A stretch of 63,097 nt of DNA, taken from Alphaproteobacteria bacterium (GTDB lineage: Bacteria > Pseudomonadota > Alphaproteobacteria > Caulobacterales > Maricaulaceae). The notes beneath the pieces were generated by a model. It saw only the letters and a program-made list of their open reading frames with translations. It ran no database searches and was not told the DNA's origin. Each line of letters begins with the position of its first letter. Within the stretch, counting starts at the first letter, position 1. The DNA lies in the NCBI GenBank assembly GCA_024278855.1, contig JAJRSJ010000055.1, positions 1-63,097 of the forward strand, written 5' to 3'. Of the stretch, positions 35,259-44,767 are shown in pieces. Both the position numbers and the translations under genes were made by a program.

Positions 35259-36192
35259 CCGAGAACCCCTGATAACCTGGCCCCGGCGGGTAAGAATAAC
35301 ATCAATAAAATGGTTGGAAAAATAAACAAAATCAGCGGCACGGTCATTTTTGCAGGAAGAGACATGGCTTTTTCTTCCGCCCGCAACATGCGTTTGGAGC
35401 GCATTTCTTCAGAAAATGTGCGCAGAGCCATTCCCAAAGAGCTGCCCATTTCTTCGGACTGTTTCAGCATAATATTAAGAGCGCTTGCTTCCTCCAGTCC
35501 AAGACGCTCGGCGAAATTTTTAAACGCTTCAGCGCGTGTCCGCCCGGCCATAAGCTCCAAATTCAGTAAATCAAGATTTACCTGGATCACCGGGAAACGT
35601 TTGCCAAGTTCTTTGGAAACATTGTTCAAAGCTGCGTCTAGCCCCAAGCCGGCCTCAATACAGGCTAAGAGCAAATCCATCATGTCCGGGAAACCGTCGC
35701 GGGCTTGCATTTTGCGTTTATTGATACAGTGGCGCAAATACAGGCTCGGCGCAAACAGGCCTGCGGCAATCAACCCGGTAGACCAATAGACAAGGGTTCT
35801 GGTCGGAACATCATGGGCAAATAGGCTCCAGTAAATCAGCAATACAAATTGCGGCAACAACAAAGACAATAAACGAATAGCATAAAATATCGGTATGGAC
35901 TTCACCGTATAAAATCCGGCTTGGGATAACTTAAAGCGAATGCGAGAGATTTCTTCCGGGCCTGGCAAGGTCAAGTGTTGGCCAAACTTTGCAATCATAT
36001 TTGGGGTTGCGGCTTTAGCTCGGGTACGGCGCGCCTTTATAGCCTCGGTATCTGGAACACCCGCCAACCTTCTGCCCATAATTTTGTTATGGTTTAAGGA
36101 CGAACGAATAGCCAAAGCCGCACCGACAAGCGAGATCACCAAAACAATGTGACCAGTATAAAACTATGATTTGGGGCGAGGTTTGACAGCAT
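35255..36192 (-). CDS. tadC: TadC inner-membrane platform protein, apparent 5' frameshift
   Basis: Contains the type II secretion F domain of TadC (GFPDMMDLLLACIEAGLGLDAALNNVSKELGKRFP; EEASALNIMLKQSEEMGSSLGMALRTFSEEMRSKRMLRAEEKAMSLPAKMTVPLILFIFPTILLMLF). The long frame begins only at a TTG (36142) without a ribosome site. An ATG at 36192, two bases after the tadB stop just as tadB follows tadA, encodes MLSNLAPNHSFILVTLF and then leaves frame in a TTTT run near 36147. One extra T joins both parts into a normal TadC N-terminus. Sequence error is the simplest reading. Confidence 0.85.
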
Positions 36193-36194
36193 AA

Positions 36195-37154
36195 TTAAAT
36201 CCGAAAGTTGATCATTTTGCGGATGACCAAATTACCCAACACCATCCAGATGACGGCAACAATCAGGCCATTTTTGATCATGGGATTATCCCAGACATCG
36301 CCGTAAAACTCTGGCGACAGCACATTAATGGCAATAAATAATATAATTGGTACAATGTTTAATATAAGCGCCGACATTCGCCCTTCCGAAGATGCGGCCT
36401 TGATTTTCAGGCGCATTTTTTGCCGTTCGCGCACCATATGGGCATTATTGGCCAGAAGTTCTGCCAAATTGCCCCCCGTGCGGGCTTGCAAGCGCACAGT
36501 GGCGGCCAGCATATCAAAGTCTGTATGGCCAATGCGATCCGACAGGCGCTGTACGGCAGTTCCAAGCTCTGTACCATAGGTTATTTCGTCTCCGGCAATA
36601 CCAAATTCCGAACCAATAGGATCGGGCATTTCGCGGGCCACCAAATCAACGGCAACCGGCACAGGATGGCCCGCCCGCAAGGAGCGGACGATCACATCTA
36701 GCGCATCAGGTAATTGGCCTATGGCTTTTTTGCGGCGAAATTTGGCAATCAGAATAATAATGCCGACCGGCAATGCAAACCCGATAACAAAACCAAAGCC
36801 GAACAAAAGAAAATTTCGGCTGAACCAAACAACTGTGATTGCCGTTACAAATGCACAAATAGACATGGCTACATAAACCCCATATGCCCCGATATGCAGC
36901 CCCGACTGAACAACCAGAGTGTTCAACCATTTGAGCAATGTTGCCATCTTTTTTGTCTCGTCCCACCCCCGGGACCGCTTTAGGGCTTGCAAGGCGTGGG
37001 TCGGGCTTTCCCCGCGCGCCAAGACTTTTAAGCGTATATTGGCTAGCTTGACCTTTTGCGCACTTTGACGCCCGGCACCAATAACTAACTGCATGAGCAA
37101 AAACGCGCAGGCAAAGACCAATATATAGACAACCATGTTGGTGCCGCCAACCAT
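36195..37154 (-). CDS. tadB: TadB inner-membrane platform protein
   Basis: 319 aa from the ATG at 37154, two bases after the tadA stop. One N-terminal helix, then central helices (NFLLFGFGFVIGFALPVGIIILIAKF) and a T2SS-F domain (LPDALDVIVRSLRAGHPVPVAVDLVAREMPDPIGSEFGIAGDEITYGTELGTAVQRLSDRIGHTDFDMLAATVRLQARTGGNLAELL). It forms, with TadC, the membrane platform on which CpaF powers pilus polymerisation. Confidence 0.93.
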   Translation of the reverse strand: MVGGTNMVVYILVFACAFLLMQLVIGAGRQSAQKVKLANIRLKVLARGESPTHALQALKRSRGWDETKKMATLLKWLNTLVVQSGLHIGAYGVYVAMSICAFVTAITVVWFSRNFLLFGFGFVIGFALPVGIIILIAKFRRKKAIGQLPDALDVIVRSLRAGHPVPVAVDLVAREMPDPIGSEFGIAGDEITYGTELGTAVQRLSDRIGHTDFDMLAATVRLQARTGGNLAELLANNAHMVRERQKMRLKIKAASSEGRMSALILNIVPIILFIAINVLSPEFYGDVWDNPMIKNGLIVAVIWMVLGNLVIRKMINFRI

Positions 37155-37156
37155 GA

Positions 37157-38620
37157 TTACGGTATCCGTTCGCATAAGGGGCGGTCAGACTTGCGACCCT
37201 CTTCCATGACGCCCGGCTCAAACATGTCTTGATCAATTTCAATACCGCTGGTGATGATCTCGTGTAGACAGCGCGGGCGTATACCTGTGGCCCTAAACTC
37301 GCCGACAACCTCGTGATTGGGGCCAGAACCTGTCCGGGTATAGTTGAAAATCTCCTGCATCTGGATGATTTTACCCTCCATGCCGGTGATCTCGGTCACA
37401 CTGGTGATTTTTCGTTGTCCGTCTGACAAACGTTGAGCCTGCACAATCATTCCAATAGCTGATGAAATTTGCCCGGCCACACCTTCGGGGCTGATTTTTA
37501 TCTCGCCCATGCCGACCATTTGCTCCAGACGCGTTATAGCATCACGCGGGGTATTGGCGTGCAGTGTTGCCAAAGAACCTTCATGGCCGGTATTCATGGC
37601 TTGCAGCATGTCAAAGGCTTCTTCGCCGCGCACTTCGCCCAAAATCACCCGGTCAGGGCGCATTCTAAGGGCGTTTTTGACCAATTCGCGTTGGCGTATT
37701 TCGCCGCCGCCCTCAAGATTGGGCGGGCGGGTTTCCATGCGCGCCACATGGGGCTGTTGCAGTTGTAACTCGGCGGCATCTTCAATGGTGATCAGGCGTT
37801 CTTTATGGGAAATGGCTTGTGACATAGCGTTCAGCAGCGTGGTTTTTCCAGACCCGGTACCGCCGGAGATTAAAATCGTCACTTTGGCCTTGCAAGCCGC
37901 CCACACAAACTCGGCCACCGCTTCTGGGGCCGCACCAAATTCAACCAACTTGTCCAAGGTAAACGGGTTTTTGGAAAATTTGCGAATGGACATTAATGGC
38001 CCGTCCACTGCAATGGGGGATATCGCGACATTGACCCGGCTACCATCAGCCAACCTAGCGTCCATCATCGGTTGGCTTTCATCAACTCTGCGGCCAACAG
38101 CGGCAACAATTTTATTGATTATCCGTATCAGATGGGCTTCATCGGCAAAACGCACATCAGTTTGCATCAATTCACCACCGCGTTCAATATAGACCTGCTC
38201 ATGGGTGTTGATCAGAATATCACTGATACTGTCGTCCGCCAGCAACGGCTCTAGCGGCCCGAGCCCGGTCATTTCGTCAATGATTGAACCGGACAAATCA
38301 TGGATTTCGCTGCGGTTAAGCTTCATGTTTTCAGTTTTGACAATCTGCCCGACGCGGGCTTCGATCTGGCCGTGCATCTCGCTCTTGTCCAACTTGTCCA
38401 AAATCGCCAAATCCAGATCATCTATCAACATAGCGTGCAGGCGTTTACGGGTTTGCAAGGCATCCGGGCTTAGTTTGTTGCTAGCCGATTTTGTAACGGG
38501 GTTGTCTGCAACGGCTTGCACGGCGATTGCGGGCGGCGTAACGGATGCAGGTTGCAGAATTTCTGGGTCAGGTCTGGCGGCTTTCCCTCCCGGTGTAATG
38601 ATGTTTGAAAAGCGTCCCAT
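37157..38620 (-). CDS. cpaF: CpaF/TadA pilus assembly ATPase
   Basis: 487 aa GspE/VirB11-like ATPase. Walker A GGTGSGKTTLLNAMS, Walker B region RMRPDRVILGEVRGEEAFDMLQAMNTGHEGSLATLHAN, His box, and the CpaF-type N-terminal helical domain. It drives the Tad pilus TadB/TadC platform from the cytoplasm. First gene of the visible tad unit; cpaB/C/E and the pilin gene are not in this window, and upstream lies divergent nfuA instead. Confidence 0.95.
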   Translation of the reverse strand: MGRFSNIITPGGKAARPDPEILQPASVTPPAIAVQAVADNPVTKSASNKLSPDALQTRKRLHAMLIDDLDLAILDKLDKSEMHGQIEARVGQIVKTENMKLNRSEIHDLSGSIIDEMTGLGPLEPLLADDSISDILINTHEQVYIERGGELMQTDVRFADEAHLIRIINKIVAAVGRRVDESQPMMDARLADGSRVNVAISPIAVDGPLMSIRKFSKNPFTLDKLVEFGAAPEAVAEFVWAACKAKVTILISGGTGSGKTTLLNAMSQAISHKERLITIEDAAELQLQQPHVARMETRPPNLEGGGEIRQRELVKNALRMRPDRVILGEVRGEEAFDMLQAMNTGHEGSLATLHANTPRDAITRLEQMVGMGEIKISPEGVAGQISSAIGMIVQAQRLSDGQRKITSVTEITGMEGKIIQMQEIFNYTRTGSGPNHEVVGEFRATGIRPRCLHEIITSGIEIDQDMFEPGVMEEGRKSDRPLCERIP

Positions 38621-38769
38621 AGCCTTTATTAACCCGGCGGCGTAAAAACCTGCTTAGCAAGCATGGTAAACAGGCAATAAAATTCATTTGTCAACAGACC
38701 CTAGTCTTGCACTTGTAACTGATGTGGCCTATTGCCAAATATACATCAATCAATCGGAGAGAGAGTAGA

Positions 38770-39339
38770 ATGTTTATTCAAACCCAGGACACACCCAATC
38801 CGGCGACGCTCAAGTTTTTACCGGGTTGTGAGGTTATGGCGGAAGGTTTACCGCCGTTGGAAGTGAACAAGGGCGACAGAATAACCCACGCACCTTTGGC
38901 CGGGCATTTATTGAGTGTCCCCAATGTGCAAAGTGTTTTCTTCGGTCAGGACTTCATTTCTGTGACCCGCAGCGCTGCTGCCGACTGGCCCCATCTCAAG
39001 CCTGCTATATTGGGGGTTATTATGGATTTTTATGTGGGCGGCGGCGCAGTGATTTCACAAGACGGCGCGCAAGAAGAAGAACAAGTATATGAGGGAGACA
39101 CTTTGGAAATCGTTGAACAGATCAAAGAACTGCTCGACACAAGGGTGCGCCCCGCCGTCGCCCAAGACGGCGGCGACATTGTTTTTAAACGCTTTGATAT
39201 AGACACGGGCATTGTGTCTTTGCAAATGCGCGGTGCCTGTGCAGGTTGCCCGTCTTCCTCCATGACCCTGAAATCCGGCATAGAAAACCTGCTCAAGCAC
39301 TATGTCCCCGAGGTCACTAGCGTCGAAGAAGCTTTCTAA
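38770..39339 (+). CDS. nfuA: NfuA-type Fe-S cluster carrier
   Basis: 189 aa from the ATG at 38770, preceded by GGAGAGAGAG. N-terminal Nfu scaffold domain (MFIQTQDTPNPATLKFLPG) and C-terminal NifU domain with the cluster-binding CAGCPSS. It carries 4Fe-4S clusters to target enzymes. Its stop directly abuts the tsaB start, the usual alphaproteobacterial nfuA-tsaB pairing. Confidence 0.95.
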   Translation: MFIQTQDTPNPATLKFLPGCEVMAEGLPPLEVNKGDRITHAPLAGHLLSVPNVQSVFFGQDFISVTRSAAADWPHLKPAILGVIMDFYVGGGAVISQDGAQEEEQVYEGDTLEIVEQIKELLDTRVRPAVAQDGGDIVFKRFDIDTGIVSLQMRGACAGCPSSSMTLKSGIENLLKHYVPEVTSVEEAF

Positions 39340-39996
39340 TTGTTGTGTCTGGGCATTGATACAACCGGCCCGTGGTGCAGTGTAGCGCTTGTGGACGAGG
39401 CGCGGATATTGGCGTTACGCCGCCAAAACATAGGCTCAGGGAACAACAAGAGGGGTCATGCGGAAATCTTGGCGGGCATGGTGCAGGATATTTTGCGGGC
39501 TGCCGATGTACGCCCCACTGATCTTGATAAAATATCGGTTTGCACCGGGCCGGGCAGTTTTACCGGGCCGCGCATTGGCCTGGCCTTTGCAAAAGGTTTG
39601 GCCCTGCCCCATAATATCCCGCTTATCGGACTGTCAACCTTACATGTCTGGGCCGCAAATGCCGACCCTGAACGCAACAAAACCGTCCTTTCGGTCGCAG
39701 ATGTAAAGCGCGGTCAGGTGTGTGCGCAAACCTTTAAGCACGGCATAGCCGCACAAAACCCAAAGACATTTTCGCCGCAAGGTTTGGGTTCCCCACAAGA
39801 GTTTAGCGTCGGTTCCAAAGCCGATATTATCACAGGTAGCGGCGCAGAACTGCTCGGTGCAAAGCCAGCAAACACCTATATTTGCCCGGCTCAATTGGCC
39901 TGGCTCGGACTGGAAACAACCCCGGCCACACATCCGGCAGAACCATTATACCACCGTCCCCCGGATGCGAAACTCCCCGGTGGGAGAGTTTTGTAA
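39340..39996 (+). CDS. tsaB: TsaB, tRNA t6A modification protein
   Basis: 218 aa starting at TTG 39340 (or the next TTG), immediately after the nfuA stop. ASKHA-fold inactive paralogue of TsaD: LCLGIDTTGPWCSVALVD, KISVCTGPGSFTGPRIGLAFAKGLAL, ending PLYHRPPDAKLPGG. It scaffolds TsaD/TsaE in making threonylcarbamoyl-A37. The rimI that often follows tsaB is absent; an MFS gene comes next. Confidence 0.93.
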   Translation: MLCLGIDTTGPWCSVALVDEARILALRRQNIGSGNNKRGHAEILAGMVQDILRAADVRPTDLDKISVCTGPGSFTGPRIGLAFAKGLALPHNIPLIGLSTLHVWAANADPERNKTVLSVADVKRGQVCAQTFKHGIAAQNPKTFSPQGLGSPQEFSVGSKADIITGSGAELLGAKPANTYICPAQLAWLGLETTPATHPAEPLYHRPPDAKLPGGRVL

Positions 39997-40085
39997 GAGG
40001 CATAGCCGGACGCAGAGATTGTGGTTATTTCTGCCCGGCCCTTGAAAACACTTGCCAGTAACGCACAAGACGTTAATCAGATGCA

Positions 40086-41318
40086 ATGTTAAAACGCTCA
40101 ACCATCCCGCAACCTAAACTGTCTTTGCCCGAATTTGCGGCTATGATGGCCTATATGATTTCCTTGGCGGCTTTGTCCATTGACGCTATGTTGCCAGTGA
40201 TTGATGTGATTGGTCGGGATTTGGGGGTTATCGATCCCAACAAACCGCAATTGATCATTGGAGCCGTGTTTCTAGGTTTGGCCATTGGGCAGCTTGCTTA
40301 CGGCCCCATCTCGGACGCGGTTGGGCGCAAGCCTGCAATTTATGCGGGGCTTGCACTGTTCACCGTCGGCTGCTTGCTAGCCATGTTTGCCAAAGATTTC
40401 AATACCATGCTGCTTGGCAGGTTCTTGCAGGGCATCGGCGTGGCCGGGCCGCGCATTGTCTCTATGGCTGTGGTACGCGATATTTATTCCGGGCGCGAAA
40501 TGGCGAAAGTCGCATCGTTCATCATGTCGTTTTTTATTATTGTCCCGGCTTTGGCGCCGCTTTTGGGTCAATTCATTGCAGATTTATGGAATTGGCAGGC
40601 CATTTACTTTGTCCTGCTGGCTATGGCGATATTGGTCGGGCTTTGGTACGGGATACGCCAAAGCGAAACCCTGCATCCGGAATTTCGCAGACGGCTGTCT
40701 TTGGAACGGATTACAAGCGGGTTTAGAGAAGCCCTCGGCTTTCGCGTCACCAGTGGTTATGCTTTGGCGGCGGGTATTGTTTACGGCTCGTTCGTGGCTT
40801 ATTTAATGACCTCGCCGCAATTATTTGCAGATATATTCGGGATCAAAAAGAACTTCCCCTATTATTTTGGCGCATTGGCGATTTGTATCGGCATGGCGGC
40901 TTTCGTCAATGCCAGACTGGTGATGAAGCTTGGCATGCGCAAATTATGTAAATGGGCCCTCTTTGCCAAAGCGGTGTGGTCGGGCGGGTTTTTTGTCATC
41001 GCTGTCTCTAGCGGGGGAGCCTTGCCACTAGGCGCATTTATGATCTGGGCAGGGTTCTCATTTTTTCTGTTGGGCATATTATTTGGCAATGTCAACGCGG
41101 TGGCTATGGAACCGGTCGGGCATATTGCCGGGTTTGGGTCGTCCGTGGTCGGGTTTATTTCCGGCGCGATCTCTCTCGGTATTGGTACGCTTATTGGGCA
41201 AATGTATACGGGTACAGTCCTGCCACTTATTGGCGGTTTTGCCCTGTTGGCGCCCATCTCCATATTGGTGATGAAGTGGGCGGATAAAGAAACCGAAAGT
41301 GCCGCCGACTCGATTTAA
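40086..41318 (+). CDS. Bcr/CflA-type MFS drug transporter
   Basis: 410 aa, 12 predicted membrane helices. The opening MMAYMISLAALSIDAMLPVIDVIGRDLG and motif A GQLAYGPISDAVGRKPAIYAGLALFTVGCLLA, with FLQGIGVAGPRIVSMAVVRDIYSGREMAKVASF, are characteristic of the Bcr/CflA proton-driven efflux subfamily. Substrate unknown. It follows tsaB by 89 bp. Confidence 0.92.
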   Translation: MLKRSTIPQPKLSLPEFAAMMAYMISLAALSIDAMLPVIDVIGRDLGVIDPNKPQLIIGAVFLGLAIGQLAYGPISDAVGRKPAIYAGLALFTVGCLLAMFAKDFNTMLLGRFLQGIGVAGPRIVSMAVVRDIYSGREMAKVASFIMSFFIIVPALAPLLGQFIADLWNWQAIYFVLLAMAILVGLWYGIRQSETLHPEFRRRLSLERITSGFREALGFRVTSGYALAAGIVYGSFVAYLMTSPQLFADIFGIKKNFPYYFGALAICIGMAAFVNARLVMKLGMRKLCKWALFAKAVWSGGFFVIAVSSGGALPLGAFMIWAGFSFFLLGILFGNVNAVAMEPVGHIAGFGSSVVGFISGAISLGIGTLIGQMYTGTVLPLIGGFALLAPISILVMKWADKETESAADSI

Positions 41319-41394
41319 TTTTGCATAACACATATACACCCTCTTACCAATTTACGGCTTTACACATTGCGGCGAATTACGCATAGATTTGCAT

Positions 41395-42285
41395 ATGGAT
41401 ATTATTTTTGACAGCAAGGTCGGCATTCACCGCAGTACCGCATCCATGCCGGGCGGCAGTATGTCTGGCGTGCATTTTGGGCCTATAGACACGCCTGTAA
41501 AAATGGTTTTCCTACACGCGAACGGTTTTAACGGGCTGACTTACCGGAGCATTTTAGAGCCGCTCGGCGTGCATGTATTGGCGCTTGACTTGCGCGGCCA
41601 TGGACGCACACAATTACCGACGGATGATTTACGCTTGACCAGCCATATCAATTACGCTCGAAATTTGGCGGCATATCTACAGACCCATATAGACGGCCCC
41701 GTCATTCTTGCGGGGCATTCCTTAGGGGCCAATGCGTCGATACTTGCCACAAATATTGCGCCGGACAAGGTGGTTCGGGTTTTGGCCTTTGACCCTATTG
41801 TCTTACCTTTCCATGTACGCCTCCTTATGATGAGTAAGTTTGGCCGGGAAGCCTTGCTCAAAAATTACCCCTTCGCCAAAAACGCCGGGCGGCGACGGGA
41901 TGTGTTTAAGGCACGCGAAGATGTGTTTAAGCGCTATCATGGCCGTGGGCCGTTCAAGCATTTCCCAGGCGATGTTTTAAAAGACTATATTCACGACGGA
42001 TTTACGGATTGCGAACAGGGGGTCAAATTGGCATGCCGGCCGGGATGGGAGCAATATTCCTATGTCCATCAAGGACAAAAAATGAAATCCCGTATCGCCA
42101 ATTTACCTAAAGGCTCACATGTCATGATAACGGACTTTGTCAAACAGTCCGAAAGCTGGATGGTGCGGGCGCGGTCTAATAACCCAAATTTGCGCATAGA
42201 TTACTTACCCAAGAAAAATCATTTCTTTCCAGTCACGGAGCAGGAGATCAGCATTGCGGCTATGCGGAATATTCTGCGTGGGTAA
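41395..42285 (+). CDS. Alpha/beta hydrolase
   Basis: 296 aa from the ATG at 41395 (a TTG two codons earlier is also in frame). Alpha/beta fold with FLHANGFNGLTYRSILEPLG (oxyanion region), the nucleophile elbow GHSLGAN, an acid region near VLAFDPIV, and the histidine in KKNHFFPVTE. Resembles soluble esterase/lipase-type hydrolases. Substrate not predictable. It converges on the thioesterase gene 6 bp away. Confidence 0.85.
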   Translation: MDIIFDSKVGIHRSTASMPGGSMSGVHFGPIDTPVKMVFLHANGFNGLTYRSILEPLGVHVLALDLRGHGRTQLPTDDLRLTSHINYARNLAAYLQTHIDGPVILAGHSLGANASILATNIAPDKVVRVLAFDPIVLPFHVRLLMMSKFGREALLKNYPFAKNAGRRRDVFKAREDVFKRYHGRGPFKHFPGDVLKDYIHDGFTDCEQGVKLACRPGWEQYSYVHQGQKMKSRIANLPKGSHVMITDFVKQSESWMVRARSNNPNLRIDYLPKKNHFFPVTEQEISIAAMRNILRG

Positions 42286-42291
42286 GGGGAA

Positions 42292-43221
42292 TCAGGGCTT
42301 TAACCCTGTCACAATACCTTTGTTCAACAGAGCCAGTGTCGCATCATCAGTTTTGACCAGACGGCGGGTTTTGAGATTGAACCGACAGCCGACCCCGACA
42401 AAGCTGCTCCAACACTCACCCGTGACCGGATCCAAAACCCAGTGGCACAACTCGCGCACATGGGTGGATGCTTTGCGTAATCCTGAACGTATTTCGTAGA
42501 GGTCTCCGGCTTTAGGGCGGCGCCCAGCTTGGATTTTGTGGCGAACGCAGGCTTCAAGCAGAGCGCCGCTCATCCCGGCGTCAGAAGCAAAATCAAGATC
42601 AGGCCAAGCGGTTGTCAAATGCTGAACCGAATTTGAAATGCGCCCGACGATGGACGTTGGCAGCACATAGCCAAACACATCACATTCAGACGGCCTGAAC
42701 ACCCCGCGTCCAATTGCTTGCAAGCCCAAACTGTCTGCTTGTGCCGTGCTTGTGATGCCGAGGGCTTCGCCCAGATCAATATTGCGCGGCTTGGCCGTTT
42801 GAGGAAGTTCAATTTTATATTGCCTGGCCCTTTTTTTGGTGTCTCGCGACCAAGAAAATTCAACGCCGCTGCGCACGGCAATATGGGACAAAGTTTCAAG
42901 GATGGTTGCGGATAATGTGCCCTTTAGTCCGGTGATTTCGTGTACCAAGGTAATGTCCGTCTCGCCGATCTCTACAACACCGGACGATACCGCCATTGCG
43001 TGTCCGGGACGCAATTCCTTGATATATTTGATGTGCTGACGGGTTGGCACCAAGGTGCTGAGCGACGTGGCTTTGTAAATGTGATGCAGGCCCAGATGAT
43101 GGGCAAAGCGGGCGCGGGCTTCAAGAGCGCGGTCAAAATAATAGCGCATATTCATATGGCCAAGCTCGTCCGCTTCCCAAGCCAAAGCTTCGCCGCGCCA
43201 TGTTTCTATTAAACCTGACAT
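42292..43221 (-). CDS. Thioesterase-family (double hotdog) protein
   Basis: 309 aa from the ATG at 43221, six bases after the fur-like stop. Two hotdog domains: the first has GEALAWEADELGHMNMRYYFDRALEARARFAHHLGL, the 4HBT-type acyl-CoA thioesterase signature, the second begins after FRPSECDVFGYVLPTSIVGRISN. Cytoplasmic acyl-CoA hydrolysis is likely; chain specificity is unknown. Overlaps into the same transcript as the upstream Fur-type gene. Confidence 0.85.
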   Translation of the reverse strand: MSGLIETWRGEALAWEADELGHMNMRYYFDRALEARARFAHHLGLHHIYKATSLSTLVPTRQHIKYIKELRPGHAMAVSSGVVEIGETDITLVHEITGLKGTLSATILETLSHIAVRSGVEFSWSRDTKKRARQYKIELPQTAKPRNIDLGEALGITSTAQADSLGLQAIGRGVFRPSECDVFGYVLPTSIVGRISNSVQHLTTAWPDLDFASDAGMSGALLEACVRHKIQAGRRPKAGDLYEIRSGLRKASTHVRELCHWVLDPVTGECWSSFVGVGCRFNLKTRRLVKTDDATLALLNKGIVTGLKP

Positions 43222-43226
43222 AATTA

Positions 43227-43694
43227 TTACGCGGCGCAGTTCTTGCAAATACCGTAATGCTCGATCACAGAGCGGCGAATTTCAAAACCGCTCGGGACGC
43301 AATCAATATGGTCATTGGCGGAGCGCTCTTCCAAATTTTCGCAGGTTTCGCAAATGAAAAACTCGGCAATATGGCCGCCGGTATTTTTATAATTATCAAT
43401 GGAATGATCGCAGGCAATATAGGCGTTGAGGGCCTCAACCCTATGCACCAAACCAAGCCCGGCGAGAAAGTCCAAAGCCCGATAGACGGTCGGCGGTTTT
43501 GGGGAGCCGAATTCAGGTCTAAGCTGATCTAGCAGATCATAGGCTTTCACCGGCGCTTTGCTCCTGGCAACAAGCGTAAACACATGCTCACGTAACTTGG
43601 TGAACCGCCGACCTTTTTCTTCACAAATAGCTCTGGCTGCCGCCAGTAATTGTTCTGGCGTTTTGTGTTCGTGTTCGTGTTTGCAATTTGTCAT
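43227..43694 (-). CDS. Fur-family regulator, probably Zur-like
   Basis: 155 aa from the ATG at 43694 (another ATG five codons upstream is possible). Winged HTH (RFTKLREHVFTLVARSKAPVKAYDLLDQL, PPTVYRALDFLAGLGLVHRV) and metal-binding C-terminal domain with CETC and CKNC pairs holding structural zinc, plus a histidine-rich start (CKHEHEHK). The composition leans to Zur rather than Fur. I see no clear target box nearby. Co-transcribed with the thioesterase. Confidence 0.85.
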   Translation of the reverse strand: MTNCKHEHEHKTPEQLLAAARAICEEKGRRFTKLREHVFTLVARSKAPVKAYDLLDQLRPEFGSPKPPTVYRALDFLAGLGLVHRVEALNAYIACDHSIDNYKNTGGHIAEFFICETCENLEERSANDHIDCVPSGFEIRRSVIEHYGICKNCAA

Positions 43695-43913
43695 AAAACC
43701 CTTATTCAATAATTCTTAGTCGCGCGCAGCTTGTCTGTTGATTTGGCCCATTATACCATAAACAATTTCAAATGCACCTGTGAATTTGGCCCAAGATGTG
43801 CATAGGGAGCATCACAGGGTAGATTTAACCATTGAAGCCAACACAAACATAGGCTAATGACCCCCGGATTTTAGATTTACAGACCGCGAATATGCGGAAA
43901 TTGAGGAATGAAC

Positions 43914-44699
43914 ATGGCTAAAGAACCCCAAAAGCAACCAGATGTAACCGGAAATGTGATGATGTATCAAGATCCGCAACCTTTGACCAAAGACAAACAT
44001 GTAGGATTTGGGGTCAAACCGGTGGATAAACCATTTGAATTTATGGCAAAAACCCACTTCATGCCAATAACAGCCCCAGAATTTGGGTCTGCCTGCGCTA
44101 GCTTCCCGCTCATATTTGCCGGAGAAGAGAGATCGCCCTTGGCCGTCATGGGCATACGGGCCAATGAAAACCTGTTCGTTACAGATGGACAGTTTGACAA
44201 TCACTATTATATGCCCGCCTTTGCGCGGCGCTACCCATTTGTATTGGCCGGCGACCAGGAAAATGACCGGTTTGTGGTCTGTGTTGACGAAAAAGCGGAC
44301 TGCGTTACTAAAAAAGACCCAACCCAAATGTTCTTTGACGGTGATGAGCCGACCCAATTTACCAATGAAGCATTTGAGTTTTTGAAACAATTTGAGCAAG
44401 ATCGCCGCGCAACCGAGCAAATGATTACCCGTTTCAAGGAGCTTGATTTGTTTGAGCAAAAGGAAATGAATTTCCAGGGCCAGAACGCCGACGGCACACC
44501 TGCCGAGAAACAAAAAATCGCGGATTATTTTGCGATTTCAGACGACAAACTCCGGGCTTTGGACGAAAAAACCACCAAAGAACTTATGGACAACGGTTTT
44601 CTGTCCGTTGCATATGCCCACATGCTCTCATTGGGTAATTGGCAGCGTCTGGTCAATATGACCCTAGCGCGGGCGCAAAACGAGCCTGCTAGCACCTAG
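43914..44699 (+). CDS. SapC-family protein
   Basis: 261 aa from the ATG at 43914, which has GAGGA at better spacing than the ATG two codons upstream. Matches the SapC family (S-layer/peptide related in Campylobacter naming, function unknown here): HFMPITAPEFGSACASFPLIFAGEERSPLAVMGIRANENLFV, RRYPFVLAGDQENDRFVVCVDE, then LSVAYAHMLSLGNWQRLV. No signal peptide. Single gene ended by a strong terminator. Confidence 0.9.
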   Translation: MAKEPQKQPDVTGNVMMYQDPQPLTKDKHVGFGVKPVDKPFEFMAKTHFMPITAPEFGSACASFPLIFAGEERSPLAVMGIRANENLFVTDGQFDNHYYMPAFARRYPFVLAGDQENDRFVVCVDEKADCVTKKDPTQMFFDGDEPTQFTNEAFEFLKQFEQDRRATEQMITRFKELDLFEQKEMNFQGQNADGTPAEKQKIADYFAISDDKLRALDEKTTKELMDNGFLSVAYAHMLSLGNWQRLVNMTLARAQNEPAST

Positions 44700-44718
44700 G
44701 GGGCAAGGCATTAAACGT

Positions 44719-44755
44719 AATAAAAAACCCCGGTCAGTTGCCCGGGGTTTTTTAT
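44719..44755. terminator. Bidirectional rho-independent terminator
   Basis: AATAAAAAACCCCGG, an 8-base loop, then CCGGGGTTTTTTATT. The stem is flanked by A-run and T-run on both sides, so it can end both the SapC gene (plus) and the NDUFA9-like gene (minus), which converge here. Confidence 0.93.
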
Positions 44756-44767
44756 TGCGGGTATTTT

